33,118 nt of DNA from an uncultured Ruminococcus sp. (GTDB lineage: Bacteria > Bacillota > Clostridia > Oscillospirales > Ruminococcaceae), in the NCBI GenBank assembly GCA_947177755.1, contig CAMWVV010000007.1:1-33118 (forward strand), in the 5' to 3' direction. Within the stretch, counting starts at the first letter, position 1. Every line of letters starts with the position of its first letter. Positions 8,385 through 15,614 of the stretch are shown here, piece after piece. The notes below the pieces were generated by a model. The model was not told the DNA's origin, ran no database searches, and worked only from the letters and a program-made list of their open reading frames with translations. The position numbers and the translations under genes are program-made.

Positions 8385-9215
8385 TTAAAATAATTTCTCA
8401 ACGTTTTTTCCAAGTTCCCAGAATGCAACAGCACTTGCGGCGGCTACATTCAGAGAGTCAACACCTTCCGCCATAGGAATTTTTACCGTATAGTCACAAC
8501 TTTCAATTGTCGACTGCTTAAGCCCCTCTCCCTCCGTACCAAGTATAACAGCCGTTTTTCCGATTGATTTAAGTGCAGGTGAATCAATATCAAGCGTATT
8601 GTCATGAAGTGCCATAGCAACGGTTGAAAAACCATATTTTTTAAGCAGTTCAATATAATTAATATTGTCGTCAAAATAAGCCCACGGCATTCTGAAAACC
8701 GTTCCCATACTCACACGCACCGAACGTCTGTAAAGAGGGTCACTGCACGCAGGTGTAAGCAGTACTGCATCAATGCCCATAGCAGCAGCCGACCTCATAA
8801 TTGCTCCCACATTTGTCTGATTCATAACGTCCTCAAGAACAGCTATTTTTGAAGAACATTTCAGAATTTCTTCAACGGACGGGTTTTCCCTGCGTTTCAT
8901 GGCACATAAAATGCCCTGAGTAAGTTTAAATCCAGTAATCTGAGTAAGTACACTGCTGTCGGCTGTATAAACAGGAATATTCCCACAGCGTTCAATTATA
9001 TCTTTTGCCTGACCATCTATATATTTTCTCTCCGCAAGAATCGAAAGCGGTTCATAGCCGTCATTTAACGCAAGACGTATTACTTTCGGACTTTCAGCTA
9101 TAAAAATACCGAGTTTGTCGGGTTCAAAATAACGTTTAAGCTGAATTTCCGAAGTAATGGTATATGGTTTTAAATCTTCCAATTCAAGATTATTTATTTC
9201 AATTATCCGTGACAT
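8385..9215 (-). CDS. TrmH/SpoU-family RNA 2'-O-methyltransferase
   Basis: IAVLEDVMNQTNVGAIMRSAAAMGIDAVLLTPACSDPLYRRSVRVSMGTVFRMPW and VILGTEGEGL...KIPMAEGVDSLNVAAASAVAFWEL. Confidence 0.92.
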   Translation of the reverse strand: MSRIIEINNLELEDLKPYTITSEIQLKRYFEPDKLGIFIAESPKVIRLALNDGYEPLSILAERKYIDGQAKDIIERCGNIPVYTADSSVLTQITGFKLTQGILCAMKRRENPSVEEILKCSSKIAVLEDVMNQTNVGAIMRSAAAMGIDAVLLTPACSDPLYRRSVRVSMGTVFRMPWAYFDDNINYIELLKKYGFSTVAMALHDNTLDIDSPALKSIGKTAVILGTEGEGLKQSTIESCDYTVKIPMAEGVDSLNVAAASAVAFWELGKNVEKLF

Positions 9216-9248
9216 AGTTTTCTCCTGTAAAATACTTTATCAAAAACA

Positions 9249-9270
9249 GGGACAGTCCCGAAACTGTCCC
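9249..9270 (-). terminator. Rho-independent terminator after metG
   Basis: GGGACAGT (9249-9256), loop CCCGAA, ACTGTCCC (9263-9270); minus-strand read-out ends TGTTTTTG. Confidence 0.75.
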
Positions 9271-9279
9271 TTATATTTT

Positions 9280-11244
9280 TTATCTTATTTTAGCACCGAC
9301 GGGAATACTGTCATCAACAAAAATAACCTTACAACCGCCGTCGGCAAGGTCTGCCGCACAAATCATGCCGTTGCTTTCAATACCGCAAAGTTTTGCAGGC
9401 TTTAAGTTGGCAATAAGCTGTATTTTTCTTCCTGTCAAATCCTCAGGCTTATAATACTGTGCAATACCTGAAACAACCTGTCTGCCACCCATACCGTCGT
9501 CAAGCTGTAAACAGAGAAGTTTTTTTGATTTCTTGACTTTCTCACATGAGAGAACTTTTGCCACACGTATTTCAACCTTTGCGAAATCGTCAATTGTTAT
9601 TTCGGGGGCAAGTTCTATTTTTTCAGACGGCTTTTCAGATTCTGAAAGATTAGCCTGTGCCTTTTCCATATTTTCCCTGATAATATTATTGAGTGCCTCA
9701 ATTTCCTTTTCAACGTCAATTCTCGGGAAAAGTATTTCCCCCTTATGAACAGTTACATTTACGGGAAGTACACCGAACTCCGAAAGTTTTTCATACTTCA
9801 CATCGTCGGCAGACGCACCAATCTGCTCCCATACTTTCGGCATAGTCGAGGGCATGAACGGTGAAAGAAATGCTGAAATAATTCTGACAGTATCAAGCAG
9901 GTTATAAAGAACAGACGCAAGTCTTGCCCTGTTTTCCTCACTCTTGCCGAGTTTCCACGGTTCAGTTTCGTCAATGTACTTGTTTGCCCTGTCAACTGTC
10001 CTGAATATCGCTTCAAGTGCGTTCTTTATTTTTGTTTCCGACATAGCAGAATCAACATCGGAAACTGTTTTCAGAACAACGTTTTTAAATTCTGTGTCTA
10101 TTTCAGCTTCTTCACGTTCTTCGGGGAGAGTTCCGCCAAAATACTTTTCAGCCATTGCAACAGTACGTGAAACAAGATTTCCGAAACCGTTTGCAAGGTC
10201 GGAATTTATACGGTTAATCATGATTTCATTTGAAAAAGAACTGTCCGAACCAAGAGCCATTTCCCTTAAAATATGATACCTGATAGCGTCACAGCCGTAA
10301 CGTTCACCAAGTACAAACGGGTCAACGACATTGCCGAGAGATTTGGACATCTTTTCACCGTTGAAAGTAATCCAGCCATGCACAGCAAGATGTTTCGGTA
10401 ACGGCAGGTCAAGAGCCATAAGCATAGCAGGCCATATAATTGCGTGGAAACGCATAATATCCTTTGCAACCATATGGATATCGGCAGGCCAGTATTTTTC
10501 AAACTCATCGGGTCTTCTGTTCTGATAGCCGAGAGCGGAAATATAGTTTGAAAGTGCATCAATCCAGACATACACAACATGACCTTCATCAAATGTCACG
10601 GGAATACCCCATTTGAAAGTTGTACGTGAAACACATAAATCCTCAAGTCCTGGCTTGATAAAATTGTTTACAAGTTCAACTGCCCTTGTTTTCGGCTGAA
10701 GATAGTCTGTTTCGGTGAGAAGTTTTTCAATTCTGTCCGCAAAAGGCGACATCTTAAAGAAATAAGCTTCCTCCTTTGCAAAAGTCACTGCACGGTGACA
10801 CTCGGGACAACAACCGTTTTCATCAAGCTGTGAATCCGTCCAGAAACTTTCACACGGAGTGCAGTATTTACCGGAATATTCGCCCTTATAGATATAACCC
10901 TTGTCATAAAGGTCTTTGAAAATTTTCTGAACACTTTCAATGTGGTAATCGTCAGTAGTTCTTATAAACTGGTCATAATTTATGTTCATGTATTTCCAGA
11001 GATTCTTGAATGTACCCACGATTTCGTCAACATACTCTTTTGGTGTGACACCCTTTTCAGCGGCTTTCTGTTCAATTTTAAGACCGTGTTCGTCAGTTCC
11101 TGTGAGAAACTTTACGTCATAGCCCTGCATTCTTTTGTAACGTGCTACAGAATCACACGCAACGGTCGTATAACAATGACCAATATGCGGATTTCCTGAC
11201 GGATAATATATCGGTGTAGTAATGTAAAAAGTTTTTTCTGACAT
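9280..11244 (-). CDS. metG: Methionyl-tRNA synthetase with C-terminal tRNA-binding (EMAP/Trbp111-like) domain
   Basis: YYPSGNPHIGHCYTT (HIGH), GEKMSKSLGNVVDP (KMSKS), C-terminal FAKVEIRVAKVLSCEKVKKSKKLLCLQLD. Start ATG 11244 preceded by GGAGCG; the track start at 11265 is over-extended. Confidence 0.97.
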   Translation of the reverse strand: MSEKTFYITTPIYYPSGNPHIGHCYTTVACDSVARYKRMQGYDVKFLTGTDEHGLKIEQKAAEKGVTPKEYVDEIVGTFKNLWKYMNINYDQFIRTTDDYHIESVQKIFKDLYDKGYIYKGEYSGKYCTPCESFWTDSQLDENGCCPECHRAVTFAKEEAYFFKMSPFADRIEKLLTETDYLQPKTRAVELVNNFIKPGLEDLCVSRTTFKWGIPVTFDEGHVVYVWIDALSNYISALGYQNRRPDEFEKYWPADIHMVAKDIMRFHAIIWPAMLMALDLPLPKHLAVHGWITFNGEKMSKSLGNVVDPFVLGERYGCDAIRYHILREMALGSDSSFSNEIMINRINSDLANGFGNLVSRTVAMAEKYFGGTLPEEREEAEIDTEFKNVVLKTVSDVDSAMSETKIKNALEAIFRTVDRANKYIDETEPWKLGKSEENRARLASVLYNLLDTVRIISAFLSPFMPSTMPKVWEQIGASADDVKYEKLSEFGVLPVNVTVHKGEILFPRIDVEKEIEALNNIIRENMEKAQANLSESEKPSEKIELAPEITIDDFAKVEIRVAKVLSCEKVKKSKKLLCLQLDDGMGGRQVVSGIAQYYKPEDLTGRKIQLIANLKPAKLCGIESNGMICAADLADGGCKVIFVDDSIPVGAKIR

Positions 11245-11339
11245 AGTAAATCGCTCCAATCGCATTATATTTGCAGTTATGCATTTTTATTATACACTAT
11301 TTCTTTCCTTTTGTCACGCTTTTTCAAAAATTAATATAT

Positions 11340-11792
11340 TCAAATAACAGGTACGTCTATATTCACACCCTCTGTACCTTCAATAAATATTTTATTTATA
11401 TTCGGACATCTTTTTTTCAGATGAAATATATCTGCTCTTGTCAGTTTTGGTATAAACTGAATATTTCCACATATAAACCTGTTGCCGTCTATTTCGGATT
11501 TTAAATAAGTCATAAAATCAAACCATTCTTTAAAAAAACAATCTTCCTTTTCATAATCAAAGAAAATGCTATACCCGTCGGCATCAATAAAAATCATCAA
11601 AGCTGTTCCGACATCACAGTACTTGTTGTCAATAATACTCCGAGGTACGTCAAAACCGTTGTCCCAGTTATAATTTACGGCTATTATATGTAAAATTTCT
11701 GAATCTTCTGTATGTTCAATATAACTCACAAACTCACTTTCTGATTTTTCATACAGCAGTTCATAAAATAATTCCGAATCATATTCAGTCAA
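11340..11792 (-). CDS. DUF4274-like protein of unknown function
   Basis: 150 aa; LHIIAVNYNWDNGFDVPRSIIDNKYCDVGTALMIFIDADG resembles DUF4274 as recalled; 4-nt overlap with the upstream gene. Confidence 0.6.
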   Translation of the reverse strand: MTEYDSELFYELLYEKSESEFVSYIEHTEDSEILHIIAVNYNWDNGFDVPRSIIDNKYCDVGTALMIFIDADGYSIFFDYEKEDCFFKEWFDFMTYLKSEIDGNRFICGNIQFIPKLTRADIFHLKKRCPNINKIFIEGTEGVNIDVPVI

Positions 11793-12529
11793 CGCAAATC
11801 CCCCATAATATCAATATATCTGTAATTTCCTATGTGATTTTTTATTACCGTATCAGTGAGGTTATACCAGCTTCCACACCTGTCAAGAATTAAAGCGTCT
11901 GCGGTAACAACACAACTTTTACTTTCAAGAATTGAATCGACACTGTTTTCCGTATAAACCTCAATTTCAAACGGTCTGTCCTGCATAATTTCAAGAATTT
12001 TCTGTTTAAGTCTGCCCGAATTTGAAACAGGTGCATCAAGATAAAATACAGCCTTTTCTATATTAAGGTATGTAAAAGTTTCGGCAACTGCACTGACCGC
12101 CATGTCCGTCTTGTCTATAAGACGGTATGTACCTCTAAGACCTGCAATATCACGGATTGTCCCGTCCATACACCTGAAAAGTATGGAATCGGAATATGCA
12201 ATCTCAAGTGTTATTATAGTGTTGAAACCGTCTATATACAGCGTTTTCCCTGCAACATCACTGTCTGAAAGTTCCTTGCTCTTTCTTATTTTTATATTTT
12301 CATCAGACGACACAGAACGTGCTATAGCTGTTCTTTGTCTTTCGGAAAGAAGATGATGATTTCCGACAAATGTCACGGCATTTTTCATTGCATATCCCCT
12401 GTTTATAAGAAAATATACCTCTTCCGCAGATTTGCGGAGTTTTTCAAGACTTTCCGCTGTTCCGAACTCTTTTGCATCGGTCGGCACAAACCCTCTCTTT
12501 ACCTGTTTTGGTGTATGTTCGATTTCCAT
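11789..12529 (-). CDS. DUF434-like protein
   Basis: N-terminal KRGFVPTDAKEFG...LEKLRKSAEEVYFLINRGYAMKNAVTFVGNHHLLSERQRTAIARSV resembles DUF434; C-terminal half with DGFNTIITLE and acidic residues. Confidence 0.7.
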   Translation of the reverse strand: MEIEHTPKQVKRGFVPTDAKEFGTAESLEKLRKSAEEVYFLINRGYAMKNAVTFVGNHHLLSERQRTAIARSVSSDENIKIRKSKELSDSDVAGKTLYIDGFNTIITLEIAYSDSILFRCMDGTIRDIAGLRGTYRLIDKTDMAVSAVAETFTYLNIEKAVFYLDAPVSNSGRLKQKILEIMQDRPFEIEVYTENSVDSILESKSCVVTADALILDRCGSWYNLTDTVIKNHIGNYRYIDIMGDLR

Positions 12530-12664
12530 ATCTATCTCCTCTCAATCCTGATTTCCAACATATTTTTATTATACTATTTTATTTCCTGTTTGTCAATTAC
12601 TGTAAAAATAATTTTCAAAATATACTGCAATATGATATAATTCAATCTGTACATATCAGAAAAA

Positions 12665-12702
12665 CCACAGCAGATACATTAAAAAATCCGCTGTGGCTTT
12701 TC
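12665..12702 (-). terminator. Terminator downstream of the multi-dockerin gene
   Basis: CCACAGCAGA / TCCGCTGTGG stem; minus-strand read-out ends GGTTTTT. Confidence 0.65.
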
Positions 12703-12747
12703 TTTCAGTTATTCAGAAGGAAAAAACGTCTGAATCGGGAGAGTATG

Positions 12748-14301
12748 TCAGGACTGTGTTGTACTCATCATCTGTATTTGCAGTGCGTCGGACGCTGTTA
12801 TACCGTCGCCTGTATTGTATACATCTGCATTGAATTTTCCTTTTGTTGTAAGCTTGTAATTATCGGGATTTGCAATTGACTGCATAATAAGTACAGCGTC
12901 TGCAATATTGACATCATCGTCATTGTTTGCGTTTCCTGAACGTTCTATATCAAGACTTAAAAGAACCTTGATATTATCTTCATAGTTTGCAGTTGTGGAA
13001 ATGGGTTCCGGAGTTTCACAGAGACTCTGGACATACTCATAATAAGAACCGTCAACGTCATCTATTTCATCAGCGTACTTTATTACATATAACTGCACTG
13101 CCGTGAGGTCGTATATGCTGGCACTGGTTCCTTCTCCGTCCAAATCATAGTTTTCGTTGATGTTGTTCCATGTTTCTGCCGGAAGTATGCTTTTTTCAGC
13201 TTTACTGCCCTTCAATTTGTCACTCCAGTAAATGTTTATATCGAAGTAGTCCATGTAGTCAACAACTCCATCCATATTTACATCGGGAGCAGGTCGGATA
13301 CCGTTTTCAACATCGGAACAGTATGAATCAAAGAACGGAGTAAATTCATTCATATTAAGCATATAATGAAAATCATTGATGTCATATGTCGGTCCTATAT
13401 TATCACTTACTTCGATGCCCATTTTTGAAGCAGCATTTATTACCAGTGAGGGAATACTATATGAAGATACATAGCCTTCAATATTCTCTTTGTAGTATTC
13501 TATCGTGAAATATTCCTGTTTTACTTCTATGTGATTTAAAATATAAGCTGCTACCGCCACCGACATAATAGGACCATAATAATTATGCGGAACAAGATGC
13601 TCTGAATAATAGAAAGAGAAATCCCAGCATTTTTGATATTCTTCTTCAGTAAGAATCTGCTTTATTACTTCGGTTTTCTTCTCTGTAAAGAATACGTCCA
13701 TACAGTAAATATCATCAACATCAAGCTGACCGTTTCCGTTAATATCGAGGTCTGCTGTACCGCTCTGATACAGTTCATCAATCAGATAATATTGAGCTTC
13801 CAGATATTCCACATGATAGAACATACGCATAGGGAAAACGTATGCCTGAATTTCCTTGTATTTTCCGAAATCGTCCTCAGTAGTAAGCGGTTCAATATCA
13901 GGGTCATAATATGCAGGATTGAGATATTCATATTTAATGTTTCCATCGACTATAAAGTACCTCATCAGATGTAATGTATCATCAAAGTCAACTGTTCCGT
14001 TGCCGTCATAGTCGGCTATGCTTTCGATACGCTGTACTATTTCAGGGTCAATATCATTCTCATAAGAATAGTATTCTGAACGGTAAGCGTCAAGCAGATA
14101 GCAGTCCATGATGTCAAATTCACCGTTGCCGTTGATGTCAACGTCCAGTTCTCCGCTTTCCATTTTAGCGAAAATTTCTTTTTCACCCTGCCAGTATCTT
14201 GACGGATTAACCTTAAAAGGTACGCCTGAAGCATTGCTTGTTGTGGGCATAGCAGAACTCATTATTGTAAGTGCCGATATAAAAGACATAAATTTTTTCA
14301 T
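12748..14301 (-). CDS. Alternative internal-start product: secreted multi-dockerin protein (517 aa)
   Basis: In-frame ATG at 14301 preceded by GAAGGGAGTTATTAT (SD AAGGGAG, ~8-nt spacing) and followed by a typical signal peptide. Confidence 0.6.
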   Translation of the reverse strand: MKKFMSFISALTIMSSAMPTTSNASGVPFKVNPSRYWQGEKEIFAKMESGELDVDINGNGEFDIMDCYLLDAYRSEYYSYENDIDPEIVQRIESIADYDGNGTVDFDDTLHLMRYFIVDGNIKYEYLNPAYYDPDIEPLTTEDDFGKYKEIQAYVFPMRMFYHVEYLEAQYYLIDELYQSGTADLDINGNGQLDVDDIYCMDVFFTEKKTEVIKQILTEEEYQKCWDFSFYYSEHLVPHNYYGPIMSVAVAAYILNHIEVKQEYFTIEYYKENIEGYVSSYSIPSLVINAASKMGIEVSDNIGPTYDINDFHYMLNMNEFTPFFDSYCSDVENGIRPAPDVNMDGVVDYMDYFDINIYWSDKLKGSKAEKSILPAETWNNINENYDLDGEGTSASIYDLTAVQLYVIKYADEIDDVDGSYYEYVQSLCETPEPISTTANYEDNIKVLLSLDIERSGNANNDDDVNIADAVLIMQSIANPDNYKLTTKGKFNADVYNTGDGITASDALQIQMMSTTQS

Positions 14302-14862
14302 ATAATAACTCCCTTCGTCATCAATATTCTGCGGCGGACTTATAATCTCCGTCTCCGTCACAGTTAAGTCTGTTTGTGGTTCATATCTGATGGTTGTCTG
14401 GATTACTTCTTGTAAAGGTTGGGTTTGATAATCTGTTTTATTAATCGGAGAAGTCTGTGATAACGTGGTTGTAGTATAAACTGTACTGTCTGTAATTTCG
14501 GAAAATTCTGTTGTATATGAAGTTATAATGTTACTTTCGGTAATATTCGGAACTGTAGTTGTCACGGAAGTTACAGATGTATATTTTTCTGATTCTGTAA
14601 CAGAAGTCTGCAACGGCTTTTCAGTGCTTGTCTGCGTAACAGATTCGTTTTCCGTAACCATTTGAAAGTCATCTGAATAATTTTTGAATGCATTTTTTAA
14701 GTCATTATTTTTCCACACTCCGAAGCCTACAATAACAACAGCACATATTCCCGAAATCATAAGTGAGGTTCTTTTTATTATTGCTGTTCTTCTCCGTCTT
14801 TTTTCAAGAATTTCATCGCCTTTTCTGAATACTCTTTCTGTAATATCCTCATAGCTCTTCAT
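12748..14862 (-). CDS. Continuous frame: anti-sigma-like one-TM protein (N-term) fused in frame to a secreted protein with several dockerin-like motifs
   Basis: Start ATG 14862 (MKSYEDITERVFRKGDEILEKRRRRTAIIKRTSLMISGICAVVIVGFGVW...) after AGAGGGG, overlapping the sigma gene by 14 nt. Thr/Ser-rich linker, then an internal signal peptide MKKFMSFISALTIMSSAMPTTSNA at 14301. Dockerin-like motifs: DINGNGEFDIMD, DYDGNGTVDFDD, DINGNGQLDVDD, DVNMDGVVDYMD, DLDGEGTSASIYD, NANNDDDVNIAD, DVYNTGDGITASD. Confidence 0.75.
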   Translation of the reverse strand: MKSYEDITERVFRKGDEILEKRRRRTAIIKRTSLMISGICAVVIVGFGVWKNNDLKNAFKNYSDDFQMVTENESVTQTSTEKPLQTSVTESEKYTSVTSVTTTVPNITESNIITSYTTEFSEITDSTVYTTTTLSQTSPINKTDYQTQPLQEVIQTTIRYEPQTDLTVTETEIISPPQNIDDEGSYYMKKFMSFISALTIMSSAMPTTSNASGVPFKVNPSRYWQGEKEIFAKMESGELDVDINGNGEFDIMDCYLLDAYRSEYYSYENDIDPEIVQRIESIADYDGNGTVDFDDTLHLMRYFIVDGNIKYEYLNPAYYDPDIEPLTTEDDFGKYKEIQAYVFPMRMFYHVEYLEAQYYLIDELYQSGTADLDINGNGQLDVDDIYCMDVFFTEKKTEVIKQILTEEEYQKCWDFSFYYSEHLVPHNYYGPIMSVAVAAYILNHIEVKQEYFTIEYYKENIEGYVSSYSIPSLVINAASKMGIEVSDNIGPTYDINDFHYMLNMNEFTPFFDSYCSDVENGIRPAPDVNMDGVVDYMDYFDINIYWSDKLKGSKAEKSILPAETWNNINENYDLDGEGTSASIYDLTAVQLYVIKYADEIDDVDGSYYEYVQSLCETPEPISTTANYEDNIKVLLSLDIERSGNANNDDDVNIADAVLIMQSIANPDNYKLTTKGKFNADVYNTGDGITASDALQIQMMSTTQS

Positions 14863-15403
14863 AGGTAAACCCCTCTCTTTCAAGCTCTGATTTAAGAGAT
14901 TTTTTAGCCCTGTAAAGTAAATATGTAATCTGACGATTGGTTTTGTGCATGATTTTTGCGGTTTGTGAAGTGTTGAATTCTTCAAAATATGTTAAATAAA
15001 GTACCTGACGGTAGTCCTGATTCAGCTTCTGCATTACCCTGTGAATGAAAATTTTCTGTTCATCTTTTATATAGTTCTGTTCAAGTTCTGTTTTATCTTC
15101 AAGGCTGTAGAAATCATCAATCGGAACAGAAACAAATTTTGAAGTTTTCCTGATATGGTCAATCGCTGTAAATCTTCCTATGGAGTAAAGCCACGTTTTG
15201 AATGAACTTTTTCCCGAAAATCTTGGCTTTCTGACATAAAGCTTTATAAATACTTCCTCCGCAATTTCCTCCGCATTACATATATTGTCAGTATAACTAT
15301 ATACATACATCACAAGCCCGTCTCTGTATTCACGGATTATCTCAGCAAGAGCATTTTTGTCACCTTCAAGAAAACGGTGGTAGCTACTTGCACCGTTATC
15401 CAT
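14849..15403 (-). CDS. ECF-family RNA polymerase sigma factor
   Basis: Region 2: DNICNAEEIAEEVFIKLYVRKPRFSGKSSFKTWLYSIGRFTAIDHIRK; region 4: MQKLNQDYRQVLYLTYFEEFNTSQTAKIMHKTNRQITYLLYRAKKSLKSEL. Confidence 0.93.
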   Translation of the reverse strand: MDNGASSYHRFLEGDKNALAEIIREYRDGLVMYVYSYTDNICNAEEIAEEVFIKLYVRKPRFSGKSSFKTWLYSIGRFTAIDHIRKTSKFVSVPIDDFYSLEDKTELEQNYIKDEQKIFIHRVMQKLNQDYRQVLYLTYFEEFNTSQTAKIMHKTNRQITYLLYRAKKSLKSELEREGFTYEEL

Positions 15404-15439
15404 ATATCTGCCCCTTTCTGAAAATATATCTTCACTACT

Positions 15440-15467
15440 TAGTCGTATGAATTTTGTGATTGTTGCA
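15440..15467 (-). promoter_or_regulatory. Predicted autoregulatory ECF-type promoter of the sigma gene
   Basis: Minus strand TGCAAC (15462-15467), 16 nt, CGACTA (15440-15445), upstream of the start at 15403; fits the general ECF AAC-N16-CGnC pattern. Confidence 0.5.
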
Positions 15468-15522
15468 GTCGAATCATGAATTTATAAAAAAAATTTTATA
15501 GCCAGATTTTCTGAAGAAAATA

Positions 15523-15569
15523 ATACACTCATTGTTGACGAATAGCAGGACAATCAACAATGAGTGTAT
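15523..15569. repeat. Perfect 16-bp inverted repeat between the GH30 gene and the ECF sigma gene
   Basis: ATACACTCATTGTTGA (15523-15538), 15-nt loop, TCAACAATGAGTGTAT (15554-15569). Confidence 0.8.
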
Positions 15570-15614
15570 ATTAGTTATGAAAAATAAATTTATGGATTAT
15601 TTCCGGCATTCAGT

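Noticed and set aside
11245-11339. T-box or other riboswitch upstream of metG
   Set aside because: The upstream gap is short (~95 bp) and shows no recognisable T-box sequence or terminator/antiterminator pair.
15523-15569. Inverted repeat as an insertion-sequence terminus
   Set aside because: Both arms are only 15 nt apart with no transposase between them.
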